64,000 nucleotides of DNA. Origin: Sclerurus mexicanus (lineage: Eukaryota; Chordata; Aves; Passeriformes; Furnariidae). Made by a program: the position numbers and the translations under genes. The first letter of the stretch is position 1. Each line of letters starts with the position of its first letter. The DNA is taken from contig VWZF01002261.1 of the NCBI GenBank assembly GCA_013396755.1, positions 3,309,087-3,373,086 of the forward strand, in the 5' to 3' direction. The notes under the pieces were generated by a model that was not told the origin of the DNA, ran no database searches, and was given only the letters and a program-made list of their open reading frames with translations. Positions 48,339-61,010 of this stretch are shown piece by piece.

Positions 48339-51300
48339 GTGAGTACCGATCGGAACAGTTTCATTGTTTTACCCAGGAGCCGCAGTTCTGTGCCATCTGA
48401 ATGCATCGGTAGTTACGCGTGTGTGCGATGCTTTCGCGTTAACCTCGGCATGGGATGGGGAATCTGCAGGGAGAAAGGGGTATGAGGAAAACCTTCGTTT
48501 ATTTTTAGTGAGCGAAACGTTGAGCCGATTTTATAGCTGGTGTTGTTATATCTATCCTCGATGGGATAAACAGGTACAAAAGGAGATAAAATGCCCTACT
48601 CAGCACTTTGACGATTCTGTCTCAAACCTCTGATATTAACTAACCAAATTTCGGTCTTTGCATCTGGAGGGAATTAGAGGCTCATTGGCTTGAAAAGGGT
48701 CGTTAAGATTAACTCGGTACAGCTGCAGCTCTTTCAACAGAGGCTGAATTAGGTGAGAAAGTGGTGTAGGTTGACTTACTGAATATTTCTTTAATCTTAT
48801 TGTACTAGAAAGAGATCATACTTGAGTTGTTTCATAATTAGGTTTTGTGTTGCAGCTACACAACTGAAAAGGTAAACCTTCTGTTTTGTTTGGACTTTCT
48901 GTTTGTCTGAGGAAAACTTAGGCTGAGTTTGAAGGCTGAACGCGTCCCCGGCTGTTGCTCATTGAGGTTTTTAACCGCGAACACCAATCTGATTTATTGA
49001 CAGGTAATAGGCAGCTAGTTCCGTTCTTTGAGAAACTATTGAACAGTGGGAAGCGTGTGATTCCGTGCCTTCAAGTATCAGCTGCTAGACAGTTAAAAGT
49101 CTTGCCACTGCTTCAGCTTTCCCAAGCAGATGAGATACCCTCTGGTTTTACAAACACGGTTGCAGTACTGAGATTGCTAATTCTAGTCATTTGCTTGTGT
49201 GTGTAAGTGATCAGTCTGTACAATCATGAAAAGAAATCTTGTTAGGCTATAAATTTTATCTATAGTGAATCATTTAGTTATCTATACAGTTTATAGGGGT
49301 CGAGAATTAAATAATAATAAAACTAACTAATGCCAGATATGTTGGGGATGGACTTTGCTGCTCTTACTATTGCACCAATGCAGAGTCTTTCCAGTCCTAC
49401 TGTGCCTGCAAGGGATCTTGTCATTCATTTGCAGTACTAACACATGTAACAGTTTAAACCTGTTCAGATCAGTGATGTGCTTTGAATCTGAGGTTCTTTC
49501 AATGGGTTGAGAGGAGATGGTCCAGATCTAGATAAATATGAGTAGGATCAGATCTGAATCTGTGTGTTTCCGTTCCAAGCGCACGTGCTGCCACACTATC
49601 TGAAATCTCAACTGAAAATAACTATCTGTGTTTTCACAGTACACACTACTTCTGTAGTCTGCTCAAACTCTGGTTGACTTTACTGCATATAGGAGCAATT
49701 CCAAAGTCTTTATCCAGCTTTGAAAATCTTCCACACAAAAGACACTTGGCGATACTAAGTCAAAGAAGGTGGTACTTCAGATAAAAGTTGTTCATGTTAT
49801 TTTAATGGTCAGTGCAGTGGGAACAACTGTCTTCAGAAGTATTTCAGCCAAATGATTTAGATTCTTATTTTTTGTTCTTCTCAAGTAACTGGTGTAGGCT
49901 GAGGTGCCCACAGAGGAAGTGTCAGACATGCGTGTTTGCAGGTTTGAAGTCAGAATCTACATTATTTGGAGATTAAGTAAAGATAGCAGCAGGACAGTGA
50001 TGTACAACAGTGTAACTACACTTTTTACTGGACAAAACTAAGTACCTCAATATAGAACATTCATTACAAATCCAAGAATTGCATGATGTGCATCCTGTCA
50101 ACTTCAAACATTACTGTTCCCTAAATTTCTGATCCATTGGAGTCTTTCTCTGTGTTAAGAAATGTAGTATTTGCCCCTTTGAGTAGGCTTTTCTTGATAC
50201 AACACAACTGTTGAAATCCTGGCCCACTTGAGAGCCGCTGGGAATTTTTCCACCAACTGCCAAAGGGCAAGACATTCCCAAAAGCGGGTATTTTTCTGTT
50301 GAAGGAATTATACATGGGTAACCCATACAGGCACTTGCATTCTGCAGTCTGTTGGCAGCTGTTTGATTTTAATATTCTTTTTTTTGCTAACTTCTATAAT
50401 TTTTGAGTGCTCCAGTTGAAAACCACAAATCTGCATGTCTTGTTCTGGATGACTAATGTCATACCTGTCTCTGTGAAGGGACCTGCTCCAGGAATGCAGG
50501 ATTGCTCTGTGGGCTGTCTGGGTATTGCAGTTCAGATTTTAGACTAGGATTCAGTTAAGAACAAAACCGAGAGAAGAAAGCACACTAATACATTTTCTTT
50601 GCCACCAGTAGAATGACTAACTTGGTTCTCTGTTTTGTACATTCAAAGTAATTAGCTGCTTCCAATAGCATTACAGCACATGTGGGAGCTGGGTAGGATT
50701 GGGTCCACAAGGATCCAGAAAGTCATGCAGATAAAAGATTCAAACTGGACCACAGTCATTTGGAAGAAACTATTGCTATAGATATGTTTTTAATAATAAT
50801 GTGTATGCAGTGATACTTAAAAAGTGTATATCTGGTCAATTCTGTGATAAATGCTGAACATAAGCTATTTATTAAAGCAGCTGAAGGAATTTCTCCCACG
50901 AGAAGTCCAAGTCTACAGTTAGGAAAACAAAACAACTTCTCCTTAAGAAGTTGTTCCCATCTGTTGCCAATGTGTTTATGATGTTCTTGATTTGCTACCA
51001 AAATTCCTTCTGTGCTTCTGATCAGCTGTCACTCCTGTGGAGCACACACACAGTATTGGTATTACCTCAGTGCCACGGTCAGCTCTGTCTGAAAGCCTGT
51101 GCAGCTCTCTCGTTGAGTTCCACATGTAGCACCATCCTCAGTTAAGCTTTACTGTTATTGAAAACAGTCTCCTTGTTGCTCGTGTAACTGTTCTGTTGCT
51201 GGGAAGTGTTTTAAGTGTTTGGTGCAGCAAATGGTCAGAGCTCTGAAATGAACTACATCCTTGATATTACTGTATCAAGGAAGAATGAATACTTGTATTA

Positions 51301-52200
51301 CTAAAACAGTTGTGAGTTGACAAACAAATAACTTCTAGGCAGTAAAATAAGTGTTTATATATGTGGCTTTGTGTATTAGACATATAATAATACATATCAT
51401 ATATTATTTCTTTGTAAAATATATGCAGGTCTGTATCATGCTGACCTCTATTATTGCTAATATAGAGAGAACATGTATGTTTCTAAAGAGTCTTTCAAAG
51501 TAATTTAATCCTAAACTGCATCCTTTGTTTAGAAAACCATGAGTAATGTGTTAATATTTTGAACTGAATACTTTTGAATGTTGTTTCCTTTTAATGTTTA
51601 AAAGAAAATGGAGAAAGCTTTCTATAGGTGTACACAACCCATTATTTTTATGTTTTGTACTCATGGCAATTCTCATGTTTTCAATGTAATATGCTTGCAC
51701 AAAGAGCCTCCGAAAATAGCCTGTTTGTTACCTGTTACATTAATGGAGGCTTTCGCAGCCAGTGGAACAATAGAAGATCTTATGAAATTTAGTTTCATTA
51801 GAACATGTCTTCTTAGCAATACTTTTTGTTCTGTTTTAGAATCTGGCAGAACTGAAAGGCTAAACTTTCACATTTTCAGAGTTTTGTTTTCACAGCCCTC
51901 TCTCATGCCTTAGTCTCCCAAGTTTGTTTACACTGTTTACATTTTCCCAGCAAAGTCATCCTTCTTCTGCCCTAGTTCTGTCCAAACACTTTCAATCATG
52001 TCTAGAGTATACGGTGTCCAAAAGTGATTTATTTTGAGTTGCTTTTCTTTGGAAAGATGCATTTGAAGTGCACCTAACTGTGATGCATCAAAAAAGACTT
52101 TCCATGAGAGAAGTTCTCTCTTCACAACAAGAAAACAGATTTTCAACTTGGGTAAATTTTCATGTGTCTCTGAAGCTGTTACCTTTTCCCCAACAATTAT

Positions 52201-52256
52201 TCCAGAAGAGCTTGTACAAGTAGAGCTTTTTCTCTAGATAAGATCCCTCTTCTGAA
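52201..52256. repeat. 56-bp palindromic element, copy 1
   Basis: Bounded by TCCAGAAGAG and CTCTTCTGAA, inverted repeats with one mismatch in this copy. Inside are the perfect palindrome CTTGTACAAG (52211-52220) and a second hairpin TAGAG-CTTTTT-CTCTA (52221-52236). It differs from copy 2 at one base of 56. The immediate flanks are also partly similar. Confidence 0.8.
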
Positions 52257-54084
52257 AATAGCACAGATGTCACTCAAGACTTCTCTGACAATTTCGGCCA
52301 TTATTAAGATATAGCTGACTGTTAAGATACCAATTGAATTTTAGATCAAACAGTGTTGTGTTTCGGGGTTTACGCATGGGTCACACAGCCTTTATTTAAA
52401 AAATTATCCCCAAAAAATCAGTGATGGTTTTGTTTAATGAAGGCCATACTATTACCAGTAAGACCATGGACAAGGAGCCAAATGCAGCGATTAGTGATAT
52501 ATTATTTTTTATCTTTATGTTTTTATTGCTATGTCCAAGGCCTTGTATACTGTGATATACCATCAGCTGTGCTTAGGCTGAATATCTTCTTAGTCCCTAA
52601 AAACTACATCATCTTTTCCACTTATTCTTTGATAACTTCCAGCTTGAAAACTACACTACCTTCATGCATTTATGGACATAAAGTCACTCCTTGAATTACC
52701 GTTTAGATTTTCCCCTCACTTTTTTCCTCCACCTTTTCAGTGGTAAAATCTTGCAAGTTAATTTTACTCAATCTTATATTGTTTTAATAGTGATAATTCC
52801 GCTAAAGTTTCACTAAATTAAAAAAAATATATACTGTGAACATATTTGTTATACCAAAACTTGTTTCTTTTGGGTTTTAAAAATATTTTTTCATATTAGT
52901 ATTATCAGAAATTAATATAATTTGTCACCAAATGTTGTGTCCTCCATAGACAGAAATATAAAAATATACTTTTCAGAAATCAGTAAGAGTTTGACGTTAT
53001 ACTTCTTCCTCTGTGGTTGCATCTATGTATTTATTTACTGCCCTAAATGGAGGAAAAGTATTATACTGTACAGCCTTTTATTATTAAAATGGCACATTTT
53101 TGCAACTATTATCCTGAAATGTTCTATAGAATGGGAATATCTGCCCTTTGGTTTCAGATAGTGAAATCCAGCAGGTGTCACTCTGGGGATTAAATAAGGA
53201 ATATTACACAAAAGGACATAAACTTTTTGGGGGGAAGGATTTAGAAATATTTATTCTAATACATTTTTCTGGGGTATTTTTTTTTGACCATGCATGCCTC
53301 TTTATCTCTGAAGTTTATTTTCTTTAGTTATAGACTTTAATGGGTGTGTTCATCTTTCTGTGTGTCCCTTTGAACATGAAAAATGATAGTTGTTGGTATT
53401 GGATTATACCATCAGAAGTTTTGCTCATGGGTGACAATTTTGAAACATGAAGGTCTGTGAATCAGTTGAATATTGCCCGTATGATATCAAAAATGTTTTT
53501 GTCATCTCCTCTGGGGACCAAAATTGTTCTTTTTGTCCGTGGATATTCTATTGCACAAGCAGTATCTTTCCAGGTGTGAAGAAGTTGAGGAGGTTCTCTG
53601 CAGTAGGTTGCTGCAACTGACTTACTTATTGAAACAGTCTACCTATTGTTGCTGTTTGACTTAGCTAAAATCAACATGTTAGGTGGCTATTTTTCCAAAG
53701 CTTCACAGTAAAAAACTTTGGAGAAGAGAAACCTTGCCATGTTGCACCAAGTTTTTAGTAGAAGTCCGTGATGCATTTTTGGTGGGGAAAAGATAAGTGT
53801 CTTGTTTGTTGCTCAGTGTTTCTTTTGGGAACGGTATAATTATGTGTTTGTTGTATTGGGGGTGGATTTTTACATGAGTGTGTAACTCCATATTCTGAGA
53901 ATTTCCTGTTGTGTGGAATAGAAACTTGATTGTTAAAAATCTGTGGTTTCTAGAGGGGATTCTTGCTTATTTCCCATACCGTGTTAATGCCACGTCAAAC
54001 TGAAACAAATACCTCAGTAGGCAGCTTTGGGAGACAACCACAAATACAAGTTCCTCTTCAAACAGAAAGAAGCTGGGTTTTGTA

Positions 54085-54150
54085 AATACATGCATACATA
54101 CATATATTTCTACATATACATACATGTGTATATATTTTGCAGTATATGTA
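54085..54150. repeat. CATA/TATG-type microsatellite region
   Basis: Imperfect CATA and TATA tetranucleotide units over about 65 bases, slightly interrupted. Confidence 0.7.
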
Positions 54151-55683
54151 TTTTAGATATTTATTTTAAAAAAAATAATCTCACTCAAGAACTTGTAACC
54201 TCAGTCTACTTTAAACAATCCAGTTTCCTTTCTCTCACTTCTTTCTCCTGTTTAAGCCCCCATCCTGTTCCGTTTTTGATTCTATTCAACTTCCTTTCCT
54301 GTGATGACTCTGAATGAGTCACTTTGCCAGGCATTAAGAATGTGGCTTGACAGTATTTCCAAAAACTTATCCTATACTGGTTCATGCAAATGAAATTAAC
54401 CTCTGCCTTATCCTTCCTCTCAAAGAAATGTCCATCTTGACACGTCCAGATTCTTGGAAGGGAAAAGTGGGGGGAGGGGGAAACCCTTTTCATAAATGAC
54501 TATATATTGAACTTCACAGTCATCTTCCTTGAAGAGGAACAACAGATGTGTGTACTCTTAACAAAGTATCAGGATCGGTAACCTGTATAAAATTGATTTA
54601 GTACGCAGTAGGGAAAAAGAAAGTTTAAACAAGTTTAGGAAAGCCAAATTAAGACTCTTTCCTGAGTGCTTATTCAAGTACTCTCTGCATGGCCACCATT
54701 CTGCATTCTTCATTCTTCATTAAATGTGTTGTTTATTGCATCCTAATGCATTGAAGGCCACCAAGACTGTGCTGTTTTTGTGTGCAGCGAGCAGCAATTG
54801 GAGAAAAACACATGCTAAGTAGGCCCTTAGACACTAAACTGAATTGTAGCCTTTGGTGTGGTTGTGGGGGTGCCAGCTTAGTGTGCGGCTTGGGGAGAGG
54901 GTTTGGTTTTCCCTTTGTTTTGGTTTGGATTTTTTTCCCTCAGTTTTGGAAGGAATGGAGAAAGAGGGAATTTTTTTTTTTTAAATGCTTCTAATCTGTT
55001 AATTGTGTATGTGCACCAGGAATTGAAAGCCTTTCTGCTGAAAACAAAGAGGGAAAATTATAGTCCTAGAAAAGAATAACTTTGGAAACCAATATGCAAA
55101 TGAGGGTAAGAATTCCCATCAAGTTAAACTCTGCTATTGCAGTGTTCTCCTTGCCCTACGGAGCTGGGGAACCTCATCCTCCATCAGTTTTCACTGAGAG
55201 AGAGATGAAAGATTATATCACTTCTATAATTTTCTGTGTGTTATGTCATGGTGTAGTTGACATTGTCACAAATTACACACCAGTGAGCAAAGTGGAAGTA
55301 GAATTTATTTTTTTTCATATCTATTTGCTGTCACAATCTAGGTTTTCTCTAAAACAAGAGTAATGGTCGTGATTGGAAGTTCAATTTTGTCTGGAGTACT
55401 TATGTTGTATTAAATTAAATTTTCTGTATTTTCTCACTCTGGGTATTCATAATTTCTGACTAAAGGAGGTGATTTGATCAATCTTCAGCTCTTGACATTA
55501 TTATCACTGGATTGATTGTGGAAGTCACAGCATGGTTTTACAAGAGCCTTTAAATGCTGGATGTGCTATATCAGCATTTTGAGAGTACTTAGGTAGGAAA
55601 ATATAATTCAGATAGCACGATCCACTGGGGTAGCTGCTGGGCCTCAGTTTTCTTCACAAACACACACCCCCACCCCCCATTAT

Positions 55684-55739
55684 TTCAGAAGAGCTTGTAC
55701 AAGTAGAGCTTTTTCTCTAGATAAGATCCCTCTTCTGAA
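55684..55739. repeat. 56-bp palindromic element, copy 2
   Basis: Same element and orientation as the copy at 52201-52256. Its terminal inverted repeats TTCAGAAGAG and CTCTTCTGAA are perfect. The internal CTTGTACAAG palindrome and the TAGAG/CTCTA hairpin are identical to copy 1. Sequence before (ATTATT) and after (GCACA) is partly shared between the copies. Confidence 0.8.
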
Positions 55740-58183
55740 TACTGCACATGCACTGCAAGGGAAGAAGTCAGCCAGTGTAGTTCAACTGGACACTTTTTAT
55801 TTAGAGCTACAGAGATAAAATAGCCTGCTGACATGCTAAGCTTTTCCTAGAGTCGCATTTCAGACCAGTGAAGGACATGGCAGTAATTCAGGGTTTGTTG
55901 GAAGGATGGCAAAATACTTGTGCTGTCTCTGCGGGGGCACTGGGGCACCAGAGCATGGCAGCGTATCCTGCCATCTCCAAGGGTGTGCAGCCAGGGTGAA
56001 GTCAGCACCAAAAAAGCCCAGGTTCAAAGCAGATTTTAGGGCCCAATCAGCTTTCTAGGTCAGATTAGGCAAGGGGAGAAAAGTTAATGTGGAAATGCAT
56101 GTTGTCCAATAAGGACAGACTGGCATGACAGACCTGTGATAACCTGGCTTCCTCAGGGAATGCACATTAGCCAAACCAAAGAAGTGCTCAAAAATGGAAT
56201 TATACCATACAGGAATGTGAAAATTCTTAAGCCAGAGGTTTGAGTTGTTTTATTTTATTTTTACAATTCTTTTAGCCTTTGTGTTTCATAGAATTCCAAG
56301 CTTTCATATTTTTAAACATTTACAGTTTTTAAACAGGACAGTTGTCCAGCTTCTCCTTCCTCAAACATTAATTAACAATAAAACAATGCAGCTTGGTAGC
56401 AAGGAAGACAAAGTGTTGGAAGGAATGACAAAAGCAGAGAGGAAAAAAATCTAAATCTTAAAATATTGTACCCATAGGAAAGTAAACCGAACAAATCGGT
56501 AAATGGAATGATGTTGCCTTTTAGCATGATTTATTACAGAGGCAAAGCTGAATCAGGTGTTCTGTGGTTAGTCAAACTTTGATAAACAGAAAGATTCCTT
56601 TAAGTGGTGAGAAATCTGTTTTTGCAGTTATGTGCATGACAGGAATTCATGGTACAGTGACTAAATTCTTTGTCTACTCAGTGTTTTAATTTGTCAAAAA
56701 AAAACATGCAAGGTTTCAGTACATGATCTAGTTAAGGCTGTTGGTAACTGTGGTGATGAGTTAACTCATCTTTTGTCATACAGAGAGAAGGTGAAACATC
56801 CAGTTGCCACACATTGAAGTTGCTTTTTGCCACATCTTCTCTTCATCTGTGCATTGAGAGAATTCTTCCTATTTCTCTGCCATGCTAACTTCAATTGTGT
56901 TGACTATAAGACTGTTATCTCTCAGAATTTAAACCGATGATTTTCCTTTATTTATTCCTTTTGTTCTTGTCATTTGCCCTTCATAGGTAAAATGATTCCG
57001 CTATCTTCTCTGTGTTTACAAATGCCTGTATTTACCTATAAGTGCCTCCAGGCATTTAGAGGTAAATGTTTTTATTTATCTTATCTAAGTTATGCAAAGA
57101 TGTGGGGTTGTTTTGTAAATCTCCACATCCAGTTAGCAGCCCGCTGAGGACTCCCCCGTGTGCCAGGGTCATCTCCTCACCTCCAGCACGGGGCAGGATT
57201 TGTGCACGTGCAGTGCCACGTTGCGTGGGTGCCTTTGCTGCCACGCATCCGCTAGAAAAAAAACTTGCTGAATGACAGTAATAGAGAGGAACAATGGGCC
57301 ATTACAGGATGTTCAGACAGGGTCATTGCAGTATATTTTCTTGTGCAATTCTGTTATGGACAAGCTCTATATTTACTAGCTTGTTTCATTGTCAGCACGC
57401 TATTATTAATTAGTGTTGTAAGGCTATGAACTGCCCATTTTCTAACAAAGGTCAATTTGATGAAATAAAAATCTTACCTAATAGCTCTGTGGAAAGCTGC
57501 TTTTCAATATTTATAATAAATATATAGATTTTGTAAATATTTGGTATTTATCATCATTGGTAATTACAAAGAAAAAGGCAAGAATTTTTTCCACTATCAA
57601 ACTGCAAATTAGCTCTAGTTTACCTAGCAAAATGAAATCACAGAAACTTGGGATAGGCTGTTGTATTTGAAAGTTTAGAGAGATCATTTAAAAGAAAAAG
57701 GTTTTGCTTTTGGATTTTGAAAAGAAAGCTGCTTATTCACAGTGTTGCTTTTTGACATGCATGGTATTTTCCATAATTTCCGACACTTGGAATCCAAATG
57801 CTCAGTTTGATATGAAAGGTGAAGATAAGAAATAGCACCTACTTGAAGCAACTGTGGACTGTTTCTGTGATGTGTTATTAAATTAGCAATTCTCTAGCTG
57901 AAGGACACCCACTAATGGGCACAGTTGCAAACATTTGAGAAGCTTTCCAGCTAATGCAAAAAAAGGAATTGAAGCAAGAGAGTATTCAGTCAAATTTGGG
58001 AAGACGTGAATTTGGGATTTGGATCCAGGGATTAGTAGGATAGGCTAGAAACCAGTCCACAGGGATTTGGAATGCTGATGGAAAGTGCATTTGTTTTCAG
58101 CATTGTATGAAAATATCTCAATTTTTAATCAAGACACATCATTTTCTTAGATGTGAAAACTGTCATCTCTGTGTTCTTGGAAT

Positions 58184-58218
58184 AAATACAGCCCAGTTTG
58201 GAATACTGGGCTATATTT
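58184..58218. repeat. Inverted repeat with 14-bp arms
   Basis: AAATACAGCCCAGT (58184-58197) pairs with ACTGGGCTATATTT (58205-58218) with one mismatch around a 7-base loop. It is a stable small hairpin candidate with no recognised function. Confidence 0.6.
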
Positions 58219-60919
58219 GTGTAACAGAGCCTAGGGAATGGAAAACTGAGGGCACTGTAGGTCAGTATTGAGGTTAGCAGAGCTGTGAGAGGGAAGTCTG
58301 TCAGCTCAATATCCTACAGCCCGACTCGTGGCTGCCGTCCTTTGCATGCGAGCACAGGGCGGACGAGTGAGTTGGCCAAGCAGGACTGTACATGTGAGAC
58401 TGGTTCTTGCAGAGTAAGGAACATGTTAACAGACACGAAGTGTCAGTGGGTGAGACCTGAATCAGTGCTGCTCATCAAAAGCATTCCCAAGCTGTACAAC
58501 TTTTATTCAGTTTGACAAATGGCTCATTAGAGACCAATGGTTTTTCCTCAGCTCTCTGACTCCATTTGGCTTTTGAGTCTTCAATCCTACAAAACCCTTG
58601 GAGTCACAAGTAGCATACTTACACAGTCCACACACTTAGTGAAACTCTATGGATGGCACAAAACAAGGTTTGCAAATCCAGCAACAATTTAAAGGGAGTT
58701 ATAAATGAGGAGGAAAAAAAATCTAGTGTCCAGCAGGAAGATATTGAAGAGTAGATATGTGTTGGAGGAAATGTCTTTTGTCCACTGTGTCCACACCACT
58801 ATCGCTTTTGAAAGGTGAGACATAGAGGGTGCTCAGTAGTTATTTACCACCCATAATATTAATTGTGTCTGTTTAACAAAAAACTATTCATGTGTCATTT
58901 GGTACCCGATAGGCAGTGTGCACTGCTTGGTGTAAAAATAAAACAGCTAAGAAATGCCAATCAGCAATAATTATGTCATAAGTAACTGCAGCAAAATAGC
59001 TAAGGTGTTCCTCCTAAAACACCATGTGATCTTATTTGGATGTATGCAAGCAGTTTGTTGGACTTACAAAGCTCCAATATGTGTGGATTTCCAGAATCCA
59101 TTTGAAACTGTTTTAAGCAAACACTTAAATACTTAGAGCACTGGCCATGACAGAAGGATTACACGTGATGATTTTTTTACATTGGCTGTTTTTTCTTAGA
59201 GGGTGACCAGTGACCATTTGAAAGAGCACTAGTTTCTTGGGTATATATCATGCCAGCAAAGAGACCACAAATCTGGATAAAAATAATTTTTGAGGGGTTT
59301 CCCTCCAGCTGATTGCTGAAAACCTTTCTCTTGACTAGAGAGAGAGAGATTGTAAGCATACTTCAGTAGAAAATAAATTCGTTCCAATCCTGTGGAGGGG
59401 AGCGAACTCAGTTTGTTACAGACACAGTGTTTTCCTGACAATGGGCATTTGGTTAACAGCTTCTGGCATTGGAAGATGTCATGGGTTGTATGGATTCTGT
59501 GTGTTTGTGACCCTTTGGGCTTCACAGGAAGGTCCCAAGTTATCAAGCAACTGCTGTCTGAAGGGATTCAGCTGCCTTTCCTGCCCCACTCTTACAGAAT
59601 CTCAGCTTCCAAAGACAAAACACTACTGCTTCTGACAATTTCCCAGTATCTAGACCTTGTTTTCTAGCTAAAAACATAAAAAAACAATAAAAAAGAGATT
59701 GAAGTGTTATTATTTTCATTGTGCTTTCCTTAGTGTCCCATCTGATCCTATTAACTCTCTTCATTTTCCAGAATCTCTGCATAGTAACCAATTATGTCTT
59801 CACTCCATCCCTTTTTGCTGTGCTCTGAGAGTCTTGGACTTCTGCCTTTCCAGAGCTGCCATATCTCAAAATCTTTAGGAGAAGGGGATTTCCACTTCTC
59901 TGCAACCCTCTGGAAGGACTTACTGTTCTCTCCCAGTAAAACTGGAGAATATAAATTGTAATAGAACAAAGTATAGATGAATCCTAGCTCAGCAAACCTA
60001 TATGGATAATACAAAGGTGGTTGAGCCAAGAACCTTCTTTCTCCAGTAGACCTTTTAACTTACTTTATCTGATGAGATCTTAATGAGAGCATGATTATCA
60101 GAACACCTGTTTCGAAGCTGCATCTTTGGCAACGAAGTGCAAGAAATACGTGTGGAGGTTCTAGCTATATCTTCACTTGCAGGAATGCCGCTGCCTCTAT
60201 TTTTGTAGCGCATTAAGGAATAACAGAAAATCAATCGTTGCATTGCTTTGGGCTTTTTTTTCCCTTCCAAAATGTAGCAGGTATGTTATTATTGTTACTG
60301 ATGGAAGATTCCTTTTCACAGTCTTCCAATTACTTAAGTATTTTCCTTGTTTTGTGTCAGGAAGGTAACCTTTGTAACATCCTGTTTTATTTACCAGCCG
60401 TATCTCCAAGCTGCAGGAATCCTGTGTGCAGTCACAACACGGTGCTCAAGACAGACAGAAATCCTTGATGTTTATGAGAAAACTGTTTGGTAACAAACAG
60501 AATAAAGCTGCAGCTCCTGTCAGGTGTTTGTTTTAAATAGCACTAATTAATACTTTTTTCAAAACCAGAAAAGGGTGAAGTGATTTGAATGAAGTCAGAG
60601 TTCTCTTGTGTCTTCCCCAGAACTCAGGCTGTGCGTTGATGAGGAATGGGGAGAGTTTTGTTGCTGATCCCTCTCTAAGCTCACAAACCTCTGCATTTCC
60701 TACCCTTTTGCTGGAGTTGGAATCCAAATATACTATGGGAAAAGGCTGCTCTTGCATTATGTCTGGCAGACTTGTAACCTGTGAGTAACTAAAATATCAT
60801 CAGAAAACCTGTTTGAATGAGATTCCCGCCCAGATTTCCAACAAATCTGGACCATTATCCAAAGAAGTGCAGAAACTTATACAATCACACAATTACAGCA
60901 GAGCTCATGGTTGAGTTTT

Positions 60920-61010
60920 TTGATGTGGTGTGGTTTTGTTGTTTTGGGTTGGTTTTTTATTTTTGGGTGGGTTTTTTGGCTTTGGGGTTGAAGTTTTTTT
61001 TGGTTGCTAG
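60920..61010. repeat. T/G-rich low-complexity tract
   Basis: TTTTG, GGGTTGG and TTTGGGTGGG units form an almost pure T/G strand with four or more G runs. It is a simple-repeat-like tract and a weak G-quadruplex candidate on the plus strand. Confidence 0.65.

Noticed and set aside
51608..51913. 101-codon frame beginning Met-Glu-Lys, considered as the CALCRL start exon
   Set aside because: Beyond the first three residues it does not resemble the CALCRL signal peptide or ectodomain, and no suitable donor follows.
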